DNA from: Taenia hydatigena
Taxonomy: Eukaryota; Platyhelminthes; Cestoda; Cyclophyllidea; Taeniidae
Assembly: GCA_036345935.2 (NCBI GenBank)
Contig: JADWOT020000003.1
Span: 8,916,134 to 8,980,133 of the forward strand
Direction of reading: 5' to 3'
Length of the DNA stretch: 64,000 bases
Within the stretch, counting starts at the first letter, position 1, and each line of letters begins with the position of its first letter. Of the stretch, positions 39,383 through 51,400 are shown piece by piece. The notes under the pieces are model-generated. The model saw only the letters and a program-made list of their open reading frames with translations. It ran no database searches and had not been told where the DNA came from. The position numbers and the translations under genes are program-made.

Positions 39383-39862
39383 TGCTTAGACATCACAGTG
39401 TAGCGACAGGAGGTTCCCAACCCTTTTTCTGCTGTAGCTCTGCACTCAAATTCAATGGAGATGAATGTTCCATCACGGACGCTGGTTAAAGCTCATGAAC
39501 TAATACTTAGACACCAAAACGAGCTCATAGAACACGTCAATAAATGGGTTTGAGACTACCTGTCATGAGTTAACTGGAAGCGAAGCCGTAGTACATCTCC
39601 CAGGGGTAGTCTTGGTGTTTAGTCTCTCGGATATGTGCAAACATCTGGAGAATAATCTTCACCTTAATAATAGGAGTAAAAAGTAAGCAAGTGTGTGGCA
39701 AGCTTCATCATGTTCCTCGAAGCTAAGTGCCTCGTGTGATTGCATTTACCTAGCACGTTAAACGATCAGGTCATCCCAAAATCGCAAGCCTTCACCGACT
39801 GAGTTAATCACTGTTGAATGACTTGGAACAAACGAAATTGTGGAGAAGTTGAGTACTCAAAG
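39383..39862. other. Segment present in duplicon 2 and missing from duplicon 3
   Basis: Flanking bases align to about 46033-46062 of duplicon 3, but the roughly 450 bases between have no counterpart there. The left part aligns with 57284-57440 of duplicon 4 in inverse. The sequence is therefore ancestral and was lost from duplicon 3. Confidence 0.6.
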
Positions 39863-40567
39863 TCCTAACTGCAAAGTTGTTGGTGGTGCGATGGACAATA
39901 ATCACCCTACATTCAGCAAGACCCTTCGATTTTGTCCCACAACTGAGCTCCCAACCTATCATATACTGTCCCAAAATGTATCCGTACATCAAATCTCGAA
40001 GATCTCGCTGTCCAAATATGTTTATTAGAGGACACAAATACGCCTAGAAGGCCACTGCTGCAGCATAGGTTAACCACACAAAGCACTTCGCCCGCCCTCA
40101 ACCTACGGCCACGTTGCTTGTCTTTCCACTTTATCCAGCCTGTGGAAGTGCGAGGGGATCAACTTCACCCTTTCATGAAACTCGTTAGTTCGATTCCTAC
40201 TACTACTGAAATACGGAAGTTACTTAACACTGAGACAGCAGTTGATTGCTGAGCATGCTACTTTAGAAGAGCGACTACTTTTTGCGTTTATTGAATGACC
40301 GATTCCATGAGGAGTAAGCTTTGCTGTGTGGATGGATTTGTAGCAGAATGACTACAGTCTGGTCAAGGAATGAGTTCAATTCTGGTGACTTGGTAAGGGT
40401 TGTTGTACCAACCAAGACAAAGACAAATGCGTGTTGGCCGCAGGTTGTCCCGCCATGTAGGAAGTGACCAAGTGTGCCCAGGGTTGCGAGTCACTGCAAA
40501 CTGCCGAGTCCGCTAGTCGCAGTCACTAAGTCACAGTTTATTTGGGTCTGTTTGGTACCGGCATGCC

Positions 40568-42293
40568 ATCAGGCATAATCACTCTCAACCTTGAGGTTAA
40601 TCAGCACATTCAAGTAAGCGCTGCTGAGTTTTCCACTGTCGTGTATAACAGCATCGAAAGAATCCGGACGAGACAGACTTCGTTTAATTGACTTAATGAT
40701 GCTCTTAAGACCACGATGCAGTTCCTCATAGCATGTGCTACAAATCTTACCAAAGGTCTTTGTCATTTTGATTACTCTTATTATTAATATTATTATTATT
40801 ATTATTGTCCAGGCACCGTCCGTGGATCGCGGGAGAGATTTACTGCACTCGATGTATTCAGTTTGTGGTTCTGTACCTAGTTGCGGACTGTACGAAGCGT
40901 CGCATCATTTGCAAAATATTCTGCCTCCTAGCTTCTACTTTCCAACTGCCATGAAAAAGGCTGGATCAATTTGTCCAGTGTCTCAAACTAAAACTATTCA
41001 TTTGGTCATGCTGTCTCTTTAAATGTTAAGAATGGGCAAAAGATAAAAAACCCAAACCAAATATCTTGGTCTTACCGAAGAAAAGTGCTCTACGATTATT
41101 GAGGGAACAAAGTATTCTCTTTGACAAATGATCGTGCGAATCAACACATTCGCAATCAGGCTTTGGCTTCGCTAATTTATTAGCATTAGTAAGTTTATTT
41201 CCAGCTCACCATCCTGATTGTCGTTAGTATGACAGTTCACTAGGACTTTAAACACCCTTTGGTTACGCTTTAGACCTGTTTGCCACAAGGCCACGTATTA
41301 GGCACCAGAGCCTTCTGGCGCCCATTGTTTGCTGATTACTGTCCATTGCCATGCACTTCATGCATTGGCAAGTGAAGAGAGTCCTCCATGTGAGGAAAGC
41401 CCAAAAATACACTGTGCCTTCAGTGCTTTGCAAGCGACCGTTCCGCCTTCATTGCTCCTCTTCCCTCTTTATGATGCTACTCGTGATAGCAGCGCGTCAA
41501 GCATTCCTTACACTTGTTAGTCCAAAGAATCTAAATAAACCACACCAATGTGAGCTCCTTGCAAATGATCCATCTTGCTCGGTAACAGAACCTGTTTATT
41601 CGAGTTCACTTACCAGCCACATAAGGCATTGCTTTAACCTGACGCTATGCTCCTTTGGCTGAGGAGCAATTGATGGCCGAATGACCGATGTTAGTGACTG
41701 CTCTTACGCAAATTCGGAGTTGGCCTGCATGGATAGGATGACTGGGGATCACGACAGGACAAGGGTCAGTAGTTCGAAAGGCAAATGCGCCTAAAGGTAC
41801 CATGGAAGTTGCTACTATTAAGTCTAACATTCCTGTGCGATTTCCATGTAGTCTAAATGACTGAATGTTTCTTTGCCTAAAATTACTCATAGAATGCCCA
41901 AAAGAAGTAAATATTTTCAATTTCTCTAGTGTCAAGCACTTTGGAATGCCACCTAATATATTACCTCACATTTACCAACTCTACTTTTGCAAGTGACACT
42001 CCTCGATTCCAAAGCAAACGTTCGCCAGATGCGTGAGCGCCAGAGATCGAGAAAGAACGGCTAAGAACAGTTTCTCGAAATCAACAGAGACAGCCAATGC
42101 CTGTTTCGTTGACAAGTTAAAAGTAACTCTTTGGTAAAGCGCGACGAACAGGAGAATGCAATCAAGTAGTCGCTTAAAAGCAGCAACTATGAACGATTCT
42201 GATCGTCTGCATGTAGACGTTTCTACACCATATTTTTATACAATAATTAGGTGGACAGTGAGGGCCTTTGGCCAGAAATGTACTTTCACTTGC
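40568..42293. other. Gene-free stretch between duplicons
   Basis: No supported gene. An (ATT)n microsatellite lies at 40779-40806. ORFs of 63-103 codons at 41329-41935 overlap on different frames and strands and are not recognised. Confidence 0.4.
40779..40806. repeat. (ATT)n microsatellite
   Basis: About nine ATT/TAT units with one interruption. It creates the Ile-rich segment of a spurious ORF (40735-41022). Confidence 0.8.
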
Positions 42294-42294
42294 A

Positions 42295-42592
42295 AGACAG
42301 CGGAGAACTTCGGCATTGAAGGTATTGCCCTCCATCTTGGAATAGCCATGCAACAGTTGACCAGATCACAACCGTTGAGATATTGGCATATTTGCAACGC
42401 CAATTCAAAGGGAAGTTCGGTAATTTTGCGACTTGTGCTGTTTTGAGCCTATGTTTTCAAGAAAGAATGACATTTTCCGTTACATAAGGTTCAAACAGGC
42501 GAAATATAACAGTGCGAGATAGCCTATCAACTAAGGAGTTGTAAACAATAATAATTAACGAAAAAGAAATGTTGGCCTTTAGGACCTACCAT
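42295..42592 (-). pseudogene. F-box gene copy 5, 5' fragment
   Basis: ATG at 42592-42590 is followed by a GTAGGT donor. The intron is 42589-42449 (141 bp). Exon 2 starts at 42448 and reads in frame through the whole F-box and on to the PSMPKFS segment, about 50 residues, before homology breaks near 42295. The F-box core is unchanged (ITELPFELALQICQYL). Residues 5-8 read STSR in place of SSRR. Without the GTPase-like module it cannot make a full protein. A fused product continuing into flanking DNA is not supported. It is head-to-head with copy 3, 1.7 kb apart. Confidence 0.7.
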
Positions 42593-42640
42593 TGGCGCGA
42601 GACGCTAGCGTAGATTGATGGCGTGGTAGATGCGCCGAGG

Positions 42641-42648
42641 CTTAAATA
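42641..42648 (-). promoter_or_regulatory. TATA-like box of F-box copy 5
   Basis: TATTTAAG on the minus strand, 49 bases upstream of the ATG, as in copies 1 and 4. Confidence 0.35.
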
Positions 42649-42836
42649 CATTGCGCCTTGGAGGGGGTGTCCGAGTGACCCCACTGAGATGACAGCTCAT
42701 TGGTTCTCGCCGTATTGCCTGGTCTGACATTCGCGCATCAGCAACACCTATCTGACTCTCCTTTATCCGACTCTAGGTGCTGCAATCCAATAACATGGAA
42801 ACTCATAATCCAGTGTGCAGCATTGGTCTACGCGGC

Positions 42837-43480
42837 ACTTCGAATTTTGCGCACAATTATTGTATATTTGAGGCATTTATCGTCACAAGACTTTGAATTT
42901 GGCGCTCAACTCTTGCATATTTGCGGCATTGATCCGCACGTGACTTCGAATTTCGCGCACAATAATTGTATATTGGAGGCATTTATCTTCACGAGACTTT
43001 GAATTTGGCACTCAACTCTTGTATATTTGCAGCATTGATCTACAAGGTACTTCGAATTTTGCGCACAATTATTTTATATTCGAGGCATTTATCTTCACGA
43101 GACTTTGAATTTGGCGCTCAACTCTTGTATATTTGCAGCATTGATCTACAAGGTACTTCGAATTTCGCGCACAATTATTGTATATTTGAGGCATTTATCT
43201 TCACGAGACTTTGAATTTGGCACTCAACTCCTGTATATTTGCAGCAGTGATCTGCACGTGACTTTGAATTTGGCGCTCAATTATTGTATATTAGCAGAAT
43301 CGATCTCCACGCGACTTACTTTGAATTTGGCGCTCAATTATTGTATATTAGCAGGTGTGATCTGCACGCGACTTTGAATTTGGCGCTCAATTATTGTATA
43401 TTAGCAGAATCGATCTCCACGCGACTTACTTTGAATTTGGCGCTCAATTATTGTATATTAGCAGGTGTGTTCTCCACGCG
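42837..43480. repeat. 53-bp satellite array with two-monomer higher-order pattern
   Basis: There are twelve monomers: ten of 53 bp and two of 57 bp, summing to exactly 644 bp. The first eight mostly alternate between an A type (starts ACTTCGAATTT.GCGCACAA) and a B type (starts ACTTTGAATTTGGC.CTCAA), giving a 106-bp unit. The last four alternate 53 bp and 57 bp. The 57-bp form carries an extra ACTT at its start, giving a 110-bp unit. A partial monomer precedes at about 42815-42836. The monomer length is not a multiple of three, and the Leu/Ile/Cys-rich reading frames here are artefacts of the repeat. Confidence 0.95.
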
Positions 43481-43488
43481 ACTTTGAA

Positions 43489-43756
43489 CAACAAAGCAAA
43501 GTTGTCTACCTCTGTAAAGAAATAAACTAGAAATTCTTCGACAACACACTCATCCACAGTTTTGCTGCGTGCCATACAGCCATTTCCCTCGGTTTGGAAA
43601 GGTTAAGCTGAAGTGTCACTGAGGAGGAGGTTCACTAGAAGCAGCGACAAAACTGATGATCGTGCCATTTGACAGAACTCAGGACAGTTCAGTAAAATGC
43701 ACCCCAGGATCATTGTTTTGATAGTCACTACCTTTTGTCCGTGACGCAGCCATCGT
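43489..43756 (+). repeat. Dispersed-repeat fragment between satellite and duplicon 3
   Basis: This is a direct copy of about 2310-2590 of the left arm: ACAACAA.GCAAAGT.GTCTACCTC at 43489 and the GAT.GTGCCAT.TGACAG.ACTCAGGAC stretch near 43659. It joins duplicon 3 at 43757 without any spacer. Confidence 0.7.
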
Positions 43757-44253
43757 CAAATTTAGAAATACGTAAATAAATCAGAGCTAGTCTACGTTAG
43801 TTTAATTTCATCACTCGTTATGAGGAGTTGTAGTGTCGATGCTGATAAGGACAGGTTGTGTTAAAGTCGACACTTGAAGATTATTTCGCAGATAAAGGCA
43901 TTGTTGTTTCACGGCCCTATATCTACATTAGCCTAAATACACCATGGCACCTGCGTGGACAATGTTAACTGCAAACACGCAAGGACTGCCTAGGGAATGG
44001 CCTTCTGTCTTATCAAGTTAATGGCTCGTAGCGGTGAAATAGGCAGCGGTATTGATGCCATAGTTGCCGCAAGGCACTACTCTGCGCACAGGATTATAAG
44101 TTTCCATGTTATTGGATTGCAGCCCCTATAGTCGGATAAAGGGGAGTCAGATAGGTGTTGCTGATGCGCGAATGTCAGACCAGGTGATACGGCGAGAACC
44201 AATGAGCTGTCATCTCAGTGGGGTCACTCGGACACCCCCTCCAAGGCGCAATG

Positions 44254-44261
44254 TATTTAAG
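44254..44261 (+). promoter_or_regulatory. TATA-like box of F-box copy 3
   Basis: TATTTAAG, 56 bases before the ATG at 44310. Confidence 0.45.
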
Positions 44262-44309
44262 CCTCGGCGCATCTACCACGCCATCAATCCACGCTAGCGT
44301 CTCGCGCCA

Positions 44310-45374
44310 ATGGTAGGTCCTAAAGGCCAACTTTTGTTTTTCATTCATTATTATTGTTTACACCTCCTTAGTAATTTGGCTATTTCGCACTATTATATTT
44401 CGCCTATTTGAACCTCATATAACCGGAAATGTCATTCTTTCTTGAAAACATAGGCTCAAAACAGCTCACGTCGCAAAATTACCGAACTTCCCTTTGAATT
44501 GGCGTTGCAAATATGCCAATATCTCAACGGTTGTGATCTGGTCAACTGTTGCATGGCTATTCCAAGATGGAGGGCAATACCTTCAATGCCGAAGTTCTCC
44601 ACTGTCCTACATCAGCAGATTAACATGTGCACCTGGCTTGACAAATGTCTTCTCCAAAAGCTTTCTCCTCAACCTGCGCCAAATTCTCATCGGAACGCAC
44701 TGCAAGCTATTATGTATTACAATGCCCAGCTTGAATCCCTCCAACGCACTTTAACAGAGCTGCCGCAGATGCGAGACCAAAGGCCTGTACACCTTTGGCT
44801 TTTCAGAGACCCACACCTGACTTGGCTGTCGCCACGTGAATTCACAATTTGCCTACATCCTCCAGAGCTGTACCTCCTCAGCCGTCATTCATCTATAAGT
44901 TCTTTAACGAGCACAAATGGTGCTGCGAACGGCAGGCCTATCTTTGTAGCAACTTGTGTCGAAGGCAGCATGCATACTATGGACCGATGCATTTCTCCCT
45001 TTGAGCATATGGATGCGCCTGACTACTGCGACTGCTTAATATATGCAGTGGATCTCTCGCACTTCTCCAATCATGATCTTACTATCACCCTAGAATCCCT
45101 CGAACCCCATCAGACGCTACTTATCGTAGTGTTCGTCAATGGGCTCGTGGACAAGTCAACTGAGACGAGTTGTCTCATGAAATTCCACCAGAACCTTGGA
45201 CAACACAACAGCCATCTCCTGGCTACCATGCAAACCAAATGGCGGCTGTGTTGTATCAAGAACTTTAATCCAACCTATACCGACTGGAGCAATGTGTTGA
45301 ATTGGGGTCTCTACGACGTGCTCTCTCAAAGAATTGAGAATGCTCAAGTTGATGACTCTGCGCACCCTGTGTAA
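44310..45374 (+). CDS. F-box protein with GTPase-like C-terminal module, copy 3 (intact)
   Basis: Proposed structure: exon 1 is ATG only (44310-44312), then intron 44313-44453 (141 bp, GTAGGT..ACATAG), then exon 2 at 44454-45374, for 307 residues. Exon 2 has the same length as in copy 2. About 15 residues differ from copy 2. Eight of them fall in residues 149-163, the linker just before the GTPase-like module (SSISSLTSTNGAANGRP here). The F-box core and the final 130 residues are almost unchanged. The F-box, the CDCLIYAVDLSHF strand, LLIVVFVNG and the KWRLCC..F segment are all present, and no nucleotide-binding motif is. The predicted role is substrate adaptor of an SCF ubiquitin ligase, by family resemblance to FBXO4. 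Whether the gene is transcribed cannot be seen here. Confidence 0.75.
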
Positions 45375-46751
45375 TTGGATCCTCCATGTATGCAACACTG
45401 GTGATATGCTTTTATACCCTCGTTTATGATACTTATGGTTGGGTGATTTGATAAGGATGACTATGGAAGCTCATGCAATACCAGTTTAAAAACGGCTCTA
45501 GCAACGTTGTGGCGAGATGTCTGCAGGAATTGCTTTCGCATTGCAAATTGCCTATTCCCTGCGTTCTGGGAGTTTCGATCGTTGTGCTCGAGTGATTTTG
45601 CAATTAGCAATAGGGAAATGCAAATAACTGTGCTAAATGACTAAGCATCATGTGTCCAGTGTTGGCAGCTCGTGCGATTACCTATCACTTAACGAGTAAG
45701 ATGGATCAGTTTGGTAAGAGAGAGCAGATTACGCCACATGAGTTGGTTTGAAGATGAATGCTACTAGAAATCATCCTGACTGAGATTGCGTTGTATTGAT
45801 GTTCTCAGTGTTGGCGTGATTAATTGAATTTGCTGCGGATGTACTTTGCGATTGTTTAGTAAGTGTAGCAATGGCATTGATGGGACCTGTTGTCACCAAA
45901 CTGAAATCCAAAAAGGGTAGTTTCCTGCGTATACGAAACCGGAGAGTGAAACTCGGAGATTAATTGCATGACTATGGTGCAATAGAAGTCGATGTCTATG
46001 GTGGTTGAAATTAACAAGCCTCAGTCATATTTGGCCACCACAGTTTTAACTGTAAAGCTATTAGTGGTGCGATGGACATTAATCGCCCTACATTCAGCAA
46101 GACCCTTCGATTTTGTCATAAAACTGAGCTCCCAACTTATCATGTAATGTCCCAAAATGTATCCATACATCAGATCCCGAAGATCTCGCTGTCCAAATAT
46201 GTTTATAAGAGGACACAGATACGCCCAGAAGGCCACTGCTGTAGCATAGTTTAACCATACAAAGCACCTCACCCGCCCTCAACCTACGGCCACGTTGCTT
46301 GTTTTTCCACTTTATCCAGCCTGTGGAAAAGTGCGAGGGGATCAACTTCACCCTTTCATGAAACTCGTCAGTTCGATTCCAATTACCACTGAAATACGGA
46401 AGTTACTTAACACGGTGACAGCAGTTGATTGCTGAGTATGCTACTTCAGAAGAGCGATAACTTTTGCATTTATTGGATGACCGATTGCATTAGGAGTGAG
46501 TATTGCTGTGCGGATGGATTTGTAGCAGAATGACTACAGTCTGGTCAAGGAATTAGTTCAATTCTGGTGACTTGATAAGGGTTGTGGTACTAACCAAGAC
46601 AAAGACAAATGCGTGTTGGCCGCAGGTTGTCCTGCCATCTAGGAAGTGACCAAGTGTGCCCAAATTTGCGAGTCGCTGCAAGCTGCCGTGTCCACTAGAC
46701 GCAGTCACTAAGTTACAGTTTATTTGAGACTATTTGGTACCGGTATGTCAT

Positions 46752-47160
46752 GAATTGCACTAAGATTGGTAATATAAGGCTACCATGGCTAATTGTCAGT
46801 GTTAATTATGCCGCACTGACGTGGAGATTTTCCCACGAAATTGGACGTGTCTATGGGCAGCTACGTTTGTTGGTGTCTTTCAACATTACACAGCCCACAA
46901 GATGCTGCAAATGAAAAGCCTCTGTGCACAAATTCTCCATCGTACAGTTGAATCAAAACACTGGGATTTCCCATTCTACTGGTCGAATTCGCCTTCGAAG
47001 CCTGGCATGGTAACAAATGTCACCAACCGATGCATTTTAGGACTTCTGAGCGCAGTGGGTCTAACCGTTCGAGCACAAGTAACTTTTAAATGTCAGATCT
47101 GTAAGCATTCTTACCTCTGTCATTTCTGTATGCTTAGGCATATAAATGAGGTAAAGCGCA
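46752..47160. other. Short stretch with an unrecognised open frame
   Basis: An open frame of 114 codons (46821-47165, plus) starts with GTG and ends with a CxxC...CxxC...H pattern. No homologous copy exists in this window to test it and the family is not recognised. I do not call it a gene. Confidence 0.25.
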
Positions 47161-48400
47161 CCTGAAGGTTGCCGTAGGTGAGAAGTAACTGTTCCTGCAG
47201 TATGACTGCCTTCAGGTTGAGTCGATGAGTCGTCCCACCCTTCGGTGCTATAAAGTAGCCAACAAAAACAGAGTTGACTAGCAAGCTGCTGAAATGCCAG
47301 TAAAGATGAACGTGAGTTGTTGTTGTTGTAGTAGTAGACGCCCCAATTAACAACTTCAATGTACAGTTAGAATTGATATACTTGAGGTTGGAGACCATCC
47401 CTGACCTCCTTCAGAAGGTCAAGCAACTTGCGCAAATGCACGCACCACCCTCCTGCCGTACTTGTGTGTTTGGTACAAAAATCTCCTAATTTAAGTTACC
47501 TTTTCCTTGTTACACATCATTCCACCTTCTTGTGTGCAGTTTTATGTGTGTGCTTGTGTTTAAATGGACTGTGCTGACCTCATGCTGACCGCAACTGAAT
47601 GACTACTTTGTTCCGCAGGCCTATCGGCAGTCGACTTCACAAAACTCATGCAGGAACCATGCCACGTGACCACAGAGGCCTATTTCTACTACCTTAAATT
47701 CCTCTTTTGCTCGGAATTATCATTAGGACTAGCAGTCCTGGTTGGTAAAATACTTGAGGTCTTTTTATTGTAAGGCACTGCAGAGACCATATCTAGAAAA
47801 CTCAGCAATCCTATTGATAATTACTATTATTGCTAACACCCTGGATAAGCATCGAAAATACTTTTTTACTAGGTTATCAAGTTATTTTTATAATTTCGAC
47901 ATTTGTGCCGTGGGTTGACAAAAAACAAAGTATATGCCTCACAATGGCAACTTTGCCTGGATCGTCTCGTACGATTTTCGGGAATGGTAGCAATTGGTAA
48001 TAAATGAACTCCACTACTCGAGTCGTTGACTTCCTCTCTCCCTGTTTCCTGGCCAAACCATAACTAGGAACGTAAGGTCACAGCAAATCTGCTCCTTTAA
48101 TCAACTGAGTGATCCATGAGAAGCACCAATTAATGAGAATGAAACTACTTCCAAGTTTTGTGCCTGCTTTGCCTGCCACAGGACGAGATTTGCTTCTCAA
48201 TGCCATCCTTGCCAACAAAGAAAGCAAATGAAGGCGTAATCAAGCACACCAAATGGCATGAGCTTGGCAGTGCATGATGAAAATGGGATCCAATCTTTAA
48301 TATAAATGCGGAACACATTAGGATTGGTCAGATCCAACAGAGCAACTTCTATTGCTCAGAGCTCTTAGAAATTCTTCGGCTGATATCCATCACATCGATA
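47160..48400 (-). repeat. R2 and R modules, second full copy
   Basis: This is the inverse of 20815-21850. The shared points are the AACAACAACAAC/GTTGTTGTTGTT run with CTACTAC (47317-47339 against 21748-21770), the GACCTCCTTCAGAAGGTCAAGCAACTTGC stretch near 47403, and AATCAACTGAGTGATCCATGAGAAGC near 48098. At about 48400 the match to the repeat stops. Confidence 0.65.
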
Positions 48401-51400
48401 GCATTCATGCGGCATTGCCAAATGCTATAACTACTTTCGAAAATTCTCGGCGCATGTATTTACTTAAAATGAGCCCTCTTAAATTGTAGTCACTGGAGGT
48501 CTTAATTGTTGTGCGCATTTTTGGCGCGATCGCTCCTTAATATCGCCGATACTTGTAAATTCCGTTGCAGCGACGTCAGCTTCCACTGATAGACATTATG
48601 CTAATCTCTATTCCTCTTCTCAGCCTAATGGCGAAGGTGAGTTACCGCACTCCTCTGATGACGCAGACCGTCACAAATGACAGGGTTAACATCAGCCTTC
48701 AGCAACTTGATCATCTGTATAGCCTCAGCCCCACCAATCTTCATCGGTTCGTTACAATCGCTGCATTCGTGATTTAACCGTGCACTCATTTCTTGTCTCT
48801 CTCCATCGGCAAAAGGGGAGCTGTTGTTTGAAGTCAGGAAGCTCATCTGCATGTTCCGCCTGTACACCCATCGGAATGACTTCTTATTTGGAAAATAGAC
48901 CATCTATCAGATCACCGCCTTGAAAAGAGACGATTTTTGATTGTCATCAGTGCAGTGAGATGAATGTCTACCTTCCACTGGATGTAACAACTTGTGGATA
49001 ACCTCACTAGCCACGATCTTACAATCATGCAAGGATGTGGAGTCTTTTACTGCGTCTCTACATCTCCACCTTGCTAGCACGAAACCGCATGTTGATAATG
49101 CACTAATTTGATGAGAGGTTGAAAGGAAAGACTTGGAGTATTCATCTACACTGAGATAGTACTTACAGCAACAATTTTCCTTTTGATACCACTCGGTGTC
49201 TAAATATTATCCGATCAGCTAGACTGCGGCACACGGGCCACAAAATTTGCATATTGTCAGGTAGAAAAAGCCATTCCATTTTATTAATGTTTTCCGAGTG
49301 TTATCTTGTGCTATTCATATAAGTTGTGGCAAATTTATGCATAGATGAATGTAGAGATGGGGATGTGAGTTAAAAAGGGCAACTACATCATTACGGCCAT
49401 GGGTGATCACTAAGTGCGAATACTCAGTGCTTGTGGAGGAGGGTGAGCTGTTATCAGTAAACTCATCTGTCATCAGTAATCAAGTGACGAAGTAAGCTGC
49501 GTTCAAAGGGACCTTACTGAAGCACATCTTACGAAGTGACGCAACTGCGTGAAAAGGACTTTTCGGTATACGTGAGAAGCTGATATTAAACTAGTCACTA
49601 TATATGGTGAAGCATACAATCCGATGACAAGGATGATTCCGTTGCAACGGTTGTTATGTGCCACATTTACAGCCAAGGAATTTGCCGTGGCCATGCAGGT
49701 ATCTATTGTCATGCCCAATTAGAAAGGCTACTATTTGATCCGCGCCAGTATGGGAGAAAATGAAGCAAAATTTAGGAAGAAGGTCAAGTTAGACATGCAT
49801 GACTCATCCATAATTTTGATGCTCCCCACCTGTTTGGTGTAGGCCGTTTCTTTAAATATCAAGAGGAGGATTAGTAGAGGACATAGATAAGAAATTACGT
49901 TACTAAGCTCTACGAATTGCCAAGAAGGCTAAAATGTGGTTGCATTGTTTCCATTTAGGCAACAACTTCTAATATCAATGACATAAATTGTCATTCTATT
50001 GACACTGATTGCGATCGCTCTAGACACTGTTGATGAAGGTGAGGCCATCCTAATTCCCGTGAGATAGATTTCAGTACAGCTCTCCTAATTTATTGTCATT
50101 TTCAGCACAATTCCAATACAATTTCGAATCTAATTGCGATCTGAGATAAGGGGTTGGAGTGGTATTGCTAATTGTTTGACGGTGAAGTTCAATCATTGTA
50201 ACATTTATCTCCCCAACCACACGTCTAATCCACTAATATGCCAGATTAGATGCGAATATTCGCCTACGCGGTTCAGCATCCCTTCCACCATCCAATAATT
50301 TAGCACTTAGCGTATCTATTGATGATAAAAACGCCCAAAATTGCATCGACTTCCCAACCGAGCTATAAATATGCAACGACTACACAACTGAAATATAAAT
50401 CAAGCGATTGGCGTAGTCATATCTGCAACGGTGTGCACATCGTGTGTGCAAGACCACATCTAAGTCACTGTCAACTATTTTATATCACCTATTCGATGGG
50501 CTTTAGAGGACCATTAAGTGGCTGGCAGTGGACTTAAGGTGTTTATCGGGAAAATTCTAGGTGTGTCAAAGGCAGCCACATGCAAACAGCTGGGAGGGAA
50601 TTGGCAAGTGCAACGCGGTGCCCAAGCTGTCACGATTGTATAGACTGCCACAAAAACGGAGCGCAACAGTTCCTCGAGGCTTGTAGACATGAAGGACCAT
50701 TTGGCGTTGCCTCATTATCCGTACGTTTTTCAGCAGGCCCCAGAGCAATTCCAATGGTGGCAGAAATGCGTGTGCCACCATTCACATGCATCGGTTGTAT
50801 GAGTACAATTTTGGGGCAAAGATAATTTGATTTGGGCAAATTTTCCTCTTGTGTGTTAAGCATGCTACTTAAAAGACGAGTGCTATGAAACGAAGCATTG
50901 CGTCGTGTCCTGCATTGCATCCATTCCCGCATCAAAACTGCACTATTTTTTAAGGTTGTGGAGTTGCGTTTTGCGCCCAGTTATGCATAAACAATCGCCA
51001 ATACCTTTGTAGTACATTATTTAATTCTGTGGTGAATGCTTAACTTGGTCGATTCAAGTAGCTGTCAGCCTCTTCAAGTGCGATCAGTATTGACACGCGA
51101 CTGACCTGATTGTAAGCACGTAAGCGTGTGATATGCAATGGACTATTTCTTTACATTGAGTTACTCTCATGCTCCATGATAAAGCTGAACTTAGGGACCT
51201 CGATGACAGTGCTCGATGCCACCTTTTGGGTCCCTACCATAGCCTTTTACTGACTGTAATCGTGCATAATTTTGCCATGCCATGCCTGCAAAGCATCAAC
51301 TCAGTAGTGACGTCATTCTTCATTAAATTTTGTGGAGACAATGCACATTTGAGCAACCACATAAAATAAGGGAAAGTGGGTAATTATGCCTAGGCAAGTG

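Larger units (their letters stand above)
37310..40568 (+). repeat. F-box duplicon 2
   Basis: This is a direct repeat of 43757-46751 (duplicon 3), offset by 6642 bases at the gene. Upstream homology to the other duplicons starts at the GTGCGTGGACAATGCCAACTGC phrase near 37310. Downstream homology to duplicon 3 ends at TTTGGTACCGGCATGCCAT near 40568. It keeps about 450 bases (39383-39862) that duplicon 3 lacks. Part of that segment is also present in duplicon 4 (57284-57440, inverse). Confidence 0.85.
42293..42814 (-). repeat. F-box duplicon 5 (truncated on both sides)
   Basis: It holds the promoter region, exon 1, the intron and the first part of exon 2 of the F-box gene. The gene side is cut near 42293. 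The upstream side is cut at GTGTGCAG (42814-42820), where the 53-bp satellite begins. Duplicon 4 continues past this point with GTGCGCAGAGTAG. Confidence 0.75.
43757..46751 (+). repeat. F-box duplicon 3
   Basis: This is a direct repeat of duplicon 2. Its upstream edge (43757) reaches further than that of duplicon 2 and corresponds to about 24550 of duplicon 1. It carries the intact gene copy 3. It lacks the roughly 450-bp segment kept at 39383-39862 and ends at TTTGGTACCGGTATGTCAT. Confidence 0.85.

Noticed and set aside
42837..43480. Satellite array as a CRISPR array
   Set aside because: The 53-bp units abut with no unique spacers, and the setting is eukaryotic.
42700..43487. Leu/Ile/Cys-rich ORFs over the satellite
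   Set aside because: They arise from tandem 53/57-bp monomers, shift phase from unit to unit, and have no start or stop context.
43757..46751. ATTTGAGAC near both ends of the F-box unit (start of duplicon 4, end of duplicon 3) as terminal repeats
   Set aside because: Only about ten bases are shared, in direct orientation, and duplicon 2 has a different sequence at the same end. Chance is likely.
46821..47165. 114-codon frame with a CxxC..CxxC..H ending, possibly a zinc finger
   Set aside because: It starts with GTG, has no splice or promoter support, and the Cys spacing does not fit a family I recognise.
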